From contig NZ_SJFN01000020.1 in assembly GCF_004328075.1 (NCBI RefSeq), forward strand, positions 1 through 64,000: 64,000 nt of DNA, written 5' to 3'. The notes beneath the pieces are model-generated. The model saw only the letters and a list, made by a program, of their open reading frames with translations. It was not told the origin of the DNA and did no database searches. A program made the translations under genes and the position numbers. Origin of the DNA: Siculibacillus lacustris. GTDB lineage: Bacteria; Pseudomonadota; Alphaproteobacteria; Rhizobiales; Ancalomicrobiaceae. Shown here one piece after another: positions 41,008 to 48,620 of the stretch (the stretch's first letter is position 1; each line of letters starts with the position of its first letter).

Positions 41008-43428
41008 TCACGCCCGCAGCGTCGCGCCGGTCGCCTTGGCCACCGCCGCCACCACCTTGGCGCCCAGCGCCTCGAGGTCCTTGTCGGTCAGCGTCGCCTT
41101 GACCGGCTGCAGCGTCACTTCGACCGCCACCGACTTCTTGCCCTCGCCGAGCGCCGGCCCGCGGAACACGTCGAAGATCGCCGCGTCGACGATCAGCGCC
41201 CGGTCGGCACCCCTGACCGCCTTGAGGATCTTCTCGGCTTCGACCGCCTCGTCGACCACGAAGGCGAAGTCGCGCGACAGCGGCATCAACTCCGGCGTCG
41301 CCAGCGCGCCCTTGGACTTGGTCGGCTTGGCCTTGGCCTCGGGAATCGCGTCGAGATGGACCTCGAAGGCGACCATCGGCCCGGCCGCGTCGAGGGTCTC
41401 GAGCGTCGCCGGATGCAGCTCGCCGAAATGCGCCAGGATCATCTGCGGACCCATCTGCAGGGTGCCCGAGCGGCCGGGATGATACCAGGCCGGTGCGGTG
41501 CGGGCGATCTGCACGCGGTCGGTGGCGACCCCCAGGGCCTCCAGCACCGCCAGGGCATCGGCCTTGGCGATCGTCCACGACACCGGTCCGGCCGCGCCGA
41601 GCCAATGGCGGCCGGCCCCCGCCGATCCGGCGGTGCCGCGACGCACGCCCGCGGCCTGCAGCTTCTGGCCGTCCGGCGCATCGGTGCGGAACACCTGACC
41701 GACCTCGAACAGCGCGACGTCGACGATGCCGCGCTTGAGATTGCGCTCGGCGGCACCGATCAGACCGGGCAGCAGGCTCGGCCGCATGTCGGAGAGATCG
41801 CCGGCGATCGGATTGGCCAGCGCCAGATCGTCGCCGCCGCCGCCGAAGTGGCGGGCTTCGGCCTTGGACACGAAGGACCAGGTCACCGCCTCCAGCATCC
41901 GCCGCGTCGCGAGGATCCGCCGCGCCTTGGAGCGCCGCACCTGCAACGGCGTCAGCACCCGGGCGCCGACCGAGCCCAGGGCGGGAAGCGGCGTCGAGGC
42001 GACGTTGGCCAGCCCGTGGATGCGCATCACCTCTTCGACCAGATCGGCCTTCAGGGCGACGTCGGCGCGCCACGTCGGCACCGCGACGCGGAACACGTCG
42101 TCGCGCCCGACCACGAAGAAGCCGAGCTTCTCGAGGATCTGGCGGATCTCGGCGCGATGGAGCGTCAGCCCGGTCAGGCGCTTCACTTCCGAGAGCGGGA
42201 ATTCGATGATCCGCTCCAATTCGGGGGCCTGCCCGACCAGCACCGGCTCGGAGGCTTCGCCGCCGACCAGATCGATCACCATCTCGGTGGCGATGTCGAG
42301 GCCCGGGCCGAGCGAGGCCGGATCGACGCCGCGTTCGAAGCGGTAGCGGGCGTCCGAGACGATGCCGGTGCGCCGGCCGGTCTCGGCGACCCGGACCGGA
42401 TCGAACCAGGCGCATTCGATGAACACCTCAGTGGTGTCGAGCGAACAGCCGGTGGCTTCGCCGCCCATCACCCCGCCGAGGCCGAGCGGCCCGGAGTCGT
42501 CGGCGATCACGCACATCCGCTCGTCGAGCGCATAGGTCTTACCGTCGAGCGCCAGCAGGCTCTCGCCGGTCCGCGCCATGCGGGCATGGATGGTGCCGCG
42601 CACCTTGGCGGCGTCGAACACGTGCAAGGGACGGCCGCGATCGATCGACACGAAGTTGGTCATGTCGACCAGCGCCGAGATCGGCCGCAGGCCGATCGCC
42701 TTCAGGCGCCGCTGCAGCCACTCCGGCGACGGCCGGTTGGTGACGCCGCGCACGTAGCGGCCGTAGAACGCCGGGCAGATCTGGGCCTCGCCCTCGGCGA
42801 AGCGCAATTCGACGCCGATCGGCGACGTGAAGTGGCCGGGGATGCGGCGGGTGGTCTCGGGCTTGAGATCGCCGATCCCGGCGGCGGCGAGATCGCGGGC
42901 GATGCCGCGCACCCCGGCGCAGTCGGCGCGGTTGGGGGTCAGCGACACGTCGATCACCGGATCGTCGAGATCGGCGAAGTCGACGTAAGCCGTGCCGACC
43001 GGCGCGTCGGGCGCCAGTTCGATGATGCCGTCGTGGTCTTCGGAGATCCCGAGTTCGGACGCCGAGCACATCATGCCGTGGCTCTCGACGCCGCGGATCT
43101 GGCCGACCCCCAGCGTGATGTCCTTGCCGGGAATCCAAGTCCCGGCCGGCGCGAACACGGTCTTCAGCCCGACCCGCGCATTGGGCGCGCCGCACACCAC
43201 CTGCAGCGGCTCGCCGGCGCCGGTGGCGACCCGGCACACCCGCAGCCGATCGGCGTTGGGATGTTGTTCGGCCGCGACGATCTCGGCGACCACGAAGGGC
43301 TTCAAGGCCTTGGCCTTGTCCTCGACGCCTTCCACCTCGAGCCCGATCATGGTCAGCGTCTCGACGATGGTGTCGAGCGAAGCCGTGGTGTCGAGATGAT
43401 CCTTGAGCCAGGAGAGGGTGAACTTCAT
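41008..43428 (-). CDS. pheT: phenylalanyl-tRNA synthetase beta subunit
   Basis: Beta subunit of the (alpha-beta)2 enzyme charging tRNA-Phe. The 806-residue protein has the start MKFTLSWLKDHLDTTASLD and an EMAP/tRNA-binding domain with VAEIVAAEQHPNADRLRVCR near 47-66. The B3/B4 editing domain, the B5 domain (PLSEVKRLTGLTLHRAEI), the catalytic-like core and the C-terminal anticodon-binding FDX-ACB domain (LSRDFAFVVDEAVEAEKILK) follow. The ATG overlaps the stop of the upstream nuclease gene as ATGA. It is separated from pheS by that gene. Confidence 0.97.
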   Translation of the reverse strand: MKFTLSWLKDHLDTTASLDTIVETLTMIGLEVEGVEDKAKALKPFVVAEIVAAEQHPNADRLRVCRVATGAGEPLQVVCGAPNARVGLKTVFAPAGTWIPGKDITLGVGQIRGVESHGMMCSASELGISEDHDGIIELAPDAPVGTAYVDFADLDDPVIDVSLTPNRADCAGVRGIARDLAAAGIGDLKPETTRRIPGHFTSPIGVELRFAEGEAQICPAFYGRYVRGVTNRPSPEWLQRRLKAIGLRPISALVDMTNFVSIDRGRPLHVFDAAKVRGTIHARMARTGESLLALDGKTYALDERMCVIADDSGPLGLGGVMGGEATGCSLDTTEVFIECAWFDPVRVAETGRRTGIVSDARYRFERGVDPASLGPGLDIATEMVIDLVGGEASEPVLVGQAPELERIIEFPLSEVKRLTGLTLHRAEIRQILEKLGFFVVGRDDVFRVAVPTWRADVALKADLVEEVMRIHGLANVASTPLPALGSVGARVLTPLQVRRSKARRILATRRMLEAVTWSFVSKAEARHFGGGGDDLALANPIAGDLSDMRPSLLPGLIGAAERNLKRGIVDVALFEVGQVFRTDAPDGQKLQAAGVRRGTAGSAGAGRHWLGAAGPVSWTIAKADALAVLEALGVATDRVQIARTAPAWYHPGRSGTLQMGPQMILAHFGELHPATLETLDAAGPMVAFEVHLDAIPEAKAKPTKSKGALATPELMPLSRDFAFVVDEAVEAEKILKAVRGADRALIVDAAIFDVFRGPALGEGKKSVAVEVTLQPVKATLTDKDLEALGAKVVAAVAKATGATLRA

Positions 43429-44054
43429 GGGGCTGGTCCGGTCTTCGGGGCGGAGGAAACGGGGTTCGTCGTCGGCATCGTCGCGGGCGGGCGTTCCGAT
43501 GGATGGGCTGCAGCCCCCCCTCCCTGTCCCTCCCCCTCCAGGGGGGAGGGGACCGGAGGAGAGGACATCCCGATCACCGACCGAGGTGCCGCGTCATCGG
43601 CTGCAGTCGCTCGTCCGCCACCTCGCCGGCTTCGTTCCCTCCCCCCTGGAGGGGGAGGGACAGGGAGGGGGGGCTCGGCGCCGGTGATCGCACCCACCTC
43701 GGCGAGGGCGGCCCAGATCGCGTCGAGGACGGCGGTCGTCTCGGTGAGCACGTCATGATTCCAGAACCGCAGGACCCGGTAGCCGGCGGCGGCGAACCAG
43801 GCGCTGCGGCGGGCATCCCGTGCCGCACCGGCATCCTCGCCGTGCTGTCCACCGTCGACCTCGATCACCAGACGTGCGGCCGGGCACAGGAAGTCGGCGA
43901 TGTAGACGCCGATCGGCACCTGTCGCCGAAACGAGCTGCCGACGAAGCGGTGGCCGCGCAGCTCCGACCACAAGCGGCTTTCCGCGAGCGTCATCGACCG
44001 GCGCAGGCGTTTGGCATTCGCTCTGAGGATCGGCGGCACGCTGTGGCCCGGCAT
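43425..44054 (-). CDS. DUF559 endonuclease-domain protein with repeat-encoded C-terminal tail
   Basis: A 209-residue protein. Residues about 10-118 form a DUF559 (Vsr/PD-(D/E)XK-like) nuclease domain: RLRRSMTLAESRLWSELRG, FRRQVPIGVYIADFLCP, RLVIEVDGGQH and AAGYRVLRFWNHDVL. The Asp in IADF and the Glu-x-Asp in IEVDGG are the likely metal ligands. Residues about 127-190 are encoded by repeat copy 3 ([24 protein letters not shown]). The stop overlaps the pheT start (ATGA). The gene begins 33 bp after pheS, so it sits inside the pheST operon. The start at 44054 is the best ATG but has no clear ribosome site. Substrate unknown. Confidence 0.82.
   Translation of the reverse strand: MPGHSVPPILRANAKRLRRSMTLAESRLWSELRGHRFVGSSFRRQVPIGVYIADFLCPAARLVIEVDGGQHGEDAGAARDARRSAWFAAAGYRVLRFWNHDVLTETTAVLDAIWAALAEVGAITGAEPPLPVPPPPGGRERSRRGGGRATAADDAAPRSVIGMSSPPVPSPLEGEGQGGGAAAHPSERPPATMPTTNPVSSAPKTGPAP
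43512..43675. repeat. palindromic repeat element, copy 3, in the DUF559 gene
   Basis: Perfect 39-bp inverted arms at 43512-43550 and 43637-43675, 86 bp apart. They are the same arm sequence as in copies 1 and 2. On the minus strand the element is open in the DUF559 frame and supplies its tail. It is read in different frames from those used in polA. Confidence 0.93.
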
Positions 44055-44086
44055 CGACGTCGCCCCGTGATCGACGGACGGTGAGA

Positions 44087-45169
44087 TCACCCACTCAGCC
44101 CCCCGAACAGGGTCGGCAGGTCGAGCGGGCGGAAGCCGTAGTGCTTCAGCCAGCGCACGTCGGCGTCGAAGAAGGCCCTCAGATCCGGCATGCCGTATTT
44201 CAACATGGCGATGCGGTCGATGCCCATGCCGAAGGCGAAGCCCTGGTGGGTGTCGGGGTCGAGGCCGCAGTTCCTCAGCACGTTGGGATGAACCATGCCG
44301 CAGCCGAGAATCTCCAGCCAGTCGTCGCCCTCGCCGAACTTGATCTCCGGCCCTGAGCGATCGCAGCGGATGTCGACCTCCATCGACGGCTCGGTGAACG
44401 GGAAGAACGACGGCCGGAACCGCATCTCCACCTTGGGCACCTCGAAGAAGGTCTTGCAGAACTCCTCGAGCACCCACTTCAGCGTGCCGATCGTCGACGT
44501 CGTGTCGATCACCAGACCCTCGACCTGATGGAACATCGGCGTGTGGGTTTGATCGGAGTCGCAGCGATAGGTCCGCCCCGGCGCGATGATCCGGATCGGC
44601 GGGGTCTGCGACAGCATGGTGCGGACCTGCACCGGCGAGGTGTGGGTGCGCAGCAGCTGGCGGGTGCCGTCGGCCTTGGGCGCGAAGAAGAACGTGTCGT
44701 GCATCTCGCGGGCGGGATGGCCCTCGGGGAAGTTCAGCGCCGTGAAGTTGTAGAAGTCGCTCTCGACGTCGGGACCCTCGGCGACCGAGAAGCCCATGTC
44801 GGCGAAGATCGCCGTCAATTCGTCGGTGACCTGGGAGATCGGATGGATCCGCCCCTCGTTGGCCGGCGACGACCACAGGGGCAGCGTCACGTCGACCGTC
44901 TCGGAGGCCAGCCGCCGGGCCAGCGCCGCGGCGCGCACCAGCTTGCGGCGCTCGGCGATCGCCGTCTCCAGGCGGTCGCGTAGGCCGTTGATCGCCGGGC
45001 CCATCACCTTGCGTTCGTCGGGGCTCATGGTCCCGAGCGACTTCAAGAGATCGGAGACCGCGCCCTTCTTGCCGAGCGCCGCGACCCGGACCGCTTCCAG
45101 CGCGGCTTCGTCGGCGGCCCCGTCGATCGAGGCGAGAAGGGAGTGTTCGAGACCGGCGATGTCGCTCAT
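44087..45169 (-). CDS. pheS: phenylalanyl-tRNA synthetase alpha subunit
   Basis: Catalytic class II subunit. The 360-residue protein has an N-terminal coiled-coil ([20 protein letters not shown]). The class II motif 1-2 stretch has [29 protein letters not shown] and [14 protein letters not shown]. Motif 3 is [21 protein letters not shown] 45169 is the usual rhizobial start. An in-frame extension to 45241 lacks family similarity. It is followed by the DUF559 gene and pheT. Confidence 0.96.
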   Translation of the reverse strand: MSDIAGLEHSLLASIDGAADEAALEAVRVAALGKKGAVSDLLKSLGTMSPDERKVMGPAINGLRDRLETAIAERRKLVRAAALARRLASETVDVTLPLWSSPANEGRIHPISQVTDELTAIFADMGFSVAEGPDVESDFYNFTALNFPEGHPAREMHDTFFFAPKADGTRQLLRTHTSPVQVRTMLSQTPPIRIIAPGRTYRCDSDQTHTPMFHQVEGLVIDTTSTIGTLKWVLEEFCKTFFEVPKVEMRFRPSFFPFTEPSMEVDIRCDRSGPEIKFGEGDDWLEILGCGMVHPNVLRNCGLDPDTHQGFAFGMGIDRIAMLKYGMPDLRAFFDADVRWLKHYGFRPLDLPTLFGGLSG

Positions 45170-45290
45170 GGGGGGTGCTCGTCTGGAAGGTCCGCGGACG
45201 GGAGGGCGGTCGAACGCCCGGCCGAGCGCACTTCTAGCCACAAATGCCGCCGGGCGAAAGCGCTCCGCGCGGGCGGCAGGGCCCCGAACG

Positions 45291-45324
45291 CGAAGACCCC
45301 GCGTCGGTGGACGCGGGGTCTTCG
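45291..45324 (-). terminator. 15-bp hairpin between rplT and pheS
   Basis: 45291-45305 pairs perfectly with 45310-45324 around a 4-nt loop, 37 bp after the rplT stop. There is no T tract on the minus strand, yet position and strength suggest the end of the rpmI-rplT transcript. Confidence 0.65.
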
Positions 45325-45360
45325 GTCGTCACGGGTGCCCGCGAGGGGATCCGGAAGGTC

Positions 45361-45729
45361 TCAGGCGGCGGTGAGCGCGGCCTGGGCCTTGGCGACCAGC
45401 GCCGCAAAGGCGTCGGGCGCGGTGATCGCCAGATCGGACAGGACCTTGCGGTCGACTTCGATGCCGGCCTTGTTGAGGCCGTCGATGAAGCGCGAATAGG
45501 TCATGTCGGCGGCGACCTGACGGACGCCGGCGTTGATGCGCTGGATCCACAGGGCGCGGAAGCTGCGCTTCTTGTTCTTCCGGTCGCGATAAGCATAGAT
45601 CATGCTCTTCTCGACCGCGGCCTTCGCCGTACGGATGGTGTTCTTCCGGCGGCCGTAGAAGCCCTTGGCAGCCTTCAGGACCTTCTTGTGCTTGGCATGA
45701 GCGGTCACGCCGCGCTTGACACGAGCCAT
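45361..45729 (-). CDS. rplT: 50S ribosomal protein L20
   Basis: A 122-residue L20 ([20 protein letters not shown], then [20 protein letters not shown] and [20 protein letters not shown]). It is required for early 50S assembly and in many bacteria is a repressor of its own operon. It lies 42 bp after rpmI in the same direction, with ribosome site GAAAGGAAAAG. Confidence 0.97.
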   Translation of the reverse strand: MARVKRGVTAHAKHKKVLKAAKGFYGRRKNTIRTAKAAVEKSMIYAYRDRKNKKRSFRALWIQRINAGVRQVAADMTYSRFIDGLNKAGIEVDRKVLSDLAITAPDAFAALVAKAQAALTAA

Positions 45730-45771
45730 GGCTCTTTTCCTTTCGAAACAGGATGGTCAGGTGGGTGGAGC

Positions 45772-45969
45772 TCAGCCGTAGGGCAGGAACTTCCTGACGA
45801 TACGGGCATCGCACTCGGACAGGACGGCAGTCCCACGGGCATCACGGATGAACTTCGTCGTCCGCTTGATCATGCCGTGACGTTTGCCGGCCTGCGCGAC
45901 CTTGACCTTGCCGGTGGCCGTGAGCTTGAAGCGCTTCTTGGCGCCGCTCTTGGTCTTCATCTTGGGCAT
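45772..45969 (-). CDS. rpmI: 50S ribosomal protein L35
   Basis: A 65-residue L35: [20 protein letters not shown] to [12 protein letters not shown]. It is highly basic and first gene of the rpmI-rplT pair. The ATG at 45969 is preceded by GAGAGAG. Confidence 0.96.
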   Translation of the reverse strand: MPKMKTKSGAKKRFKLTATGKVKVAQAGKRHGMIKRTTKFIRDARGTAVLSECDARIVRKFLPYG

Positions 45970-46298
45970 TTGGCTCTCTCGACGGTTGTGGGACGCGAAA
46001 TCGACGGAAGATGACCCCCGTCGGCCACGCGGTCGGTGGGACCGCGCGTGAACCCCCGCGTCCACGAATTGACATTGGGTTCGAGCCTTCAAGAACCGCC
46101 ACGGCATGCCCTATACTCAGCCGGGCCGTTCAGAGACCGGCGGGTTATAGGGGTCTCGGCCGCCGAATGCAACGGGGCGATGACGGTCGCGCCCGCGAAA
46201 CCCGCCGATCGGGCCGGAAATCGCCGGTTCGGGGCGTCAGGTGCGCTCGGGAGGTGGGAATCGCGCTGCGCGCTTCGGGGGTGCGCTCGCGCTCGCGC
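45970..46298. other. intergenic region upstream of rpmI
   Basis: 329 bp. It should hold the rpmI-rplT promoter and leader on the minus strand. A TATAGG at 46112-46107 (minus) could be a -10, but no good -35 is paired with it. There is an AT-richer patch at 46060-46150. I see no convincing small gene, and an L20-binding leader structure cannot be judged by eye. Confidence 0.4.
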
Positions 46299-46889
46299 TC
46301 AGGCCGCCGGCTCGAGCGCCAGACGGCGGGTGTGGCCGCCCCAGTCGATCACCACGCCGTCGGCGTCGAGCTCGATCTCTTCCGTGTGGCCGTCGCGGGT
46401 CAGGCGCAGGCGCCGCCCGGCCTCGATCGGCTGCAGGGTCACCGCCGCCCGGGAGAGCTCGAAGCCCGGCACGGTCACCGCCACCACTTCGACGGTCTGG
46501 GTCTTGTTGGCCTTGGCGCCGAGCCGCTTCAACAGCGCGGTCAGGCCAAAGGGCGAGCCTTCGACCAGACAATCCGACAGACCGGCGAATTCGCCGCGCC
46601 GCCGGCCTTCGCCGTCGCTCCATTCGCCGTAGCCGTCGTGGCGCAGCGCCACCGTCGGCCCGCCGAGGCGGGTGAGGTGGAGCGAGCGCACCGCCGTCCA
46701 GTCGGGATCGACGGTGATCCGCCAGCGCAAGCCGTGGGCCGCGGAGCCGACGCCGCCGATCACCACGCCTTCGGCGCCGATGCCGGTCTCGGCGATCTTC
46801 AACTCGACGTGCTCGAGCGCGGTCTCGGCGACGCCCTCCGGCGCCGGGATCGTCGTCCGCCAGCGGTAGGCCCGTGTGGGCGCGGTCAT
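46299..46889 (-). CDS. putative glycolipid-binding family protein
   Basis: A 196-residue beta-rich protein. It resembles the putative glycolipid-binding family (PF06475): an internal LRWRITVDPDWTAVRSLHL strand pair, RHDGYGEWSDGEGR, then LSDCLVEGSPFGLTALLKRL and VAVTVPGFELSRAAVTLQPI. No signal peptide is visible. The family's name rests on structure and the function is unknown. A GGAG site precedes the ATG at 46889. It sits between infC and rpmI on the same strand, with 101 and 329 bp gaps. Confidence 0.72.
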   Translation of the reverse strand: MTAPTRAYRWRTTIPAPEGVAETALEHVELKIAETGIGAEGVVIGGVGSAAHGLRWRITVDPDWTAVRSLHLTRLGGPTVALRHDGYGEWSDGEGRRRGEFAGLSDCLVEGSPFGLTALLKRLGAKANKTQTVEVVAVTVPGFELSRAAVTLQPIEAGRRLRLTRDGHTEEIELDADGVVIDWGGHTRRLALEPAA

Positions 46890-46990
46890 CGCGGTCTCCG
46901 TCCCGGGGCCGCGGAAGCGGCCCTGGCGAGAAGGGGCGGTCCGCGCCGGCGAACTCGCGGCGCGGACGAGGAAGTCCCGGCGAGCGCGCC

Positions 46991-47530
46991 TCAGCGCGGC
47001 GCCAGGATCATGATCATCTGCTTGCCTTCGAGGCGCGGCTCGGATTCGACCTTGGCGATGTCGCCGACTTCGGCGCGCACTCGGTCGAGAAGCTGAATGC
47101 CGAGATCCTGATGAGCCATCTCACGTCCGCGGAACCGCAAGGTGATCTTGACCTTGTCGCCTTCCTCGAAGAACTTACGAGACTGCTTCATCTTGACTTC
47201 GTAGTCGTGATCGTCGATGCCCGGCCGAAGCTTGACTTCCTTGACCTCGACAACCTTCTGATTCTTGCGCGCTTCGGCCGCCTTCTTCTGCGACTGATAC
47301 TTGAAACGGCCGAAATCGAGAAGCTTGCAGACGGGCGGAACCGACTGCGGCGCGATCTCCACGAGATCGAGTCCCGATTCTTCGGCGCGATCGAGCGCAT
47401 CGAAGAAGGCGACGACGCCGATGTTGTTGCCTTCCTCGTCGATCAGCTGAATCTGAGGAACGCCCCGGATCTCCCGGTTGATACGCGGCCCTTCCTTGGG
47501 CGGCGGCGGTGCACGAAACGGACGGCGAAT
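46991..47530 (-). CDS. infC: translation initiation factor IF-3, with ATT start codon
   Basis: The 179-residue IF-3 keeps 30S subunits free and checks the start codon. It has [20 protein letters not shown], the [20 protein letters not shown] linker and the C-terminal domain [19 protein letters not shown]. The start is assigned to ATT at 47530 ([10 protein letters not shown]). The family sequence begins there, AGAGGAG lies 10 bases upstream, and no ATG/GTG/TTG fits. A rare AUU start, rejected by IF-3 itself, is the known autoregulation device of infC. Confidence 0.95.
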   Translation of the reverse strand: MRRPFRAPPPPKEGPRINREIRGVPQIQLIDEEGNNIGVVAFFDALDRAEESGLDLVEIAPQSVPPVCKLLDFGRFKYQSQKKAAEARKNQKVVEVKEVKLRPGIDDHDYEVKMKQSRKFFEEGDKVKITLRFRGREMAHQDLGIQLLDRVRAEVGDIAKVESEPRLEGKQMIMILAPR

Positions 47531-47676
47531 GGTCGTGATCTCCTCTGTGGTGGTCGATGTCGGCCGACCGAACGCGCCACAAGCCGTTCGCAACGACGAC
47601 CTGTGCCGAAAACCCCGTGCGCATAACGCCGAGGCCCTCGACCGGCGAAAGAATTTCGCACCGGACCGATCCCTCG

Positions 47677-47705
47677 ACAATTCGCCGTTTTGCCGATGAA
47701 GTCAA
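47677..47705 (-). promoter_or_regulatory. candidate promoter of infC
   Basis: On the minus strand TTGACT (47705-47700), a 17-bp spacer and AATTGT (47682-47677). The -35 is good and the -10 is weak. Transcription would start near 47670 and give a leader of about 140 nt. The rest of the 313-bp divergent region (47531-47843) shows only the ribosome sites of the two genes. Confidence 0.4.
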
Positions 47706-47843
47706 CGGTGGCGACCGGGCCGGCACCGCGGACCGCGTGCATTTCGCGCCTCCGCCCTGTCCGAAACCCGGCTTGTGGAGCACCTGCCGCCCGTCTAGAT
47801 GTCGCGGGCGGCCGTTTCGGTCGTCCCCGACGGAGATTTCGCC

Positions 47844-48608
47844 GTGACCGAACCGACCGCAAGCCTCGAGCTGGGCGAGGGCGACGCCGCCCGTCCGATC
47901 GTCGTCGATCGTCGCCCCGGTGCCGCCCCCGGCCTGTTCTGGCTCGGCGGCTTCCGCTCCGACCGCACCGGCGGCAAGGCCCTGGCGCTCGACGCCCACG
48001 GCGCCGCCCGCGGCCTCGCCGTCACCCGCTTCGACTATTCCGGCCACGGCGACTCCGGCGGCCGCTTCGAAGACGGCACGATCTCGCGCTGGCTGGAGGA
48101 GAGCCTCGCGGTGTTCGACGCCACGGTCGGCGAACAGATCCTGGTCGGCTCGTCGATGGGCGGCTGGCTCGCCCTGCTGGTGGCGCTCGCCCGCCGCACC
48201 TCGCCCGGCCGCATCCGCGCCCTGGTGCTGATCGCCCCGGCCGCCGACTTCACCGAAGATCTGATGTGGGCCGGCCTGCCGCCCGAGGTGCAGCGGACGA
48301 TTCTCGCCGACGGCGTGTTCCACGTGCCCGCCGGTCCGACCCAGGACTCCTATCCGATCACCCGCGCGCTGATCGAAGACGGCCGCCGCCACCTGGTGCT
48401 CGGCGCCGAGATCCCCCTCGATTGCCCGGTGACCATCCTCCAGGGCGTCGCCGACACGTCGGTACCGTGGCGCCACGCGCTGCGGCTGGTGTCGCGCCTG
48501 ACCCGCACCGACGTCACCCTGACGCTTGTCCCCGACGGCGACCACCGTCTGTCGCGGCCGCAGGATCTCGAGCGCCTGCTGAAGGCGGTCGACGCCGCGA
48601 TCGGCTGA
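47844..48608 (+). CDS. alpha/beta hydrolase
   Basis: A 254-residue serine hydrolase of the alpha/beta fold. The oxyanion strand is FWLGGFRSD, followed by FDYSGHGDSGG and the nucleophile elbow LVGSSMGGWLAL. A later Asp (GVADTSVPW) and His (VPDGDHRLS) complete a plausible triad. The substrate is unknown; mammalian relatives of this type include ABHD10-like thioesterases. The GTG at 47844 is preferred because GGAG lies correctly before it, whereas an upstream ATG (47799) lacks a site. It is convergent with yejF, 12 bp apart. Confidence 0.88.
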   Translation: MTEPTASLELGEGDAARPIVVDRRPGAAPGLFWLGGFRSDRTGGKALALDAHGAARGLAVTRFDYSGHGDSGGRFEDGTISRWLEESLAVFDATVGEQILVGSSMGGWLALLVALARRTSPGRIRALVLIAPAADFTEDLMWAGLPPEVQRTILADGVFHVPAGPTQDSYPITRALIEDGRRHLVLGAEIPLDCPVTILQGVADTSVPWRHALRLVSRLTRTDVTLTLVPDGDHRLSRPQDLERLLKAVDAAIG

Positions 48609-48620
48609 GCGCGCCGGCGG

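Noticed and set aside
42969-43425. A recent horizontal island spanning pheT and the DUF559 gene
   Set aside because: Base composition and codon use look the same as the surrounding genes; only the repeat itself stands out.
37579-43758. A 2059-codon open frame on the plus strand
   Set aside because: It is the antisense of polA and pheT. At this GC content stops are rare in the opposite frames; the translation is Arg/Gly/Asp-rich, has no domains, and runs through the polA repeat.
47531-47680. Fifty extra N-terminal codons for IF-3 from an upstream start
   Set aside because: The extension is Arg/Ser-rich, unlike the family, and includes the ribosome-binding sequence of the ATT start.
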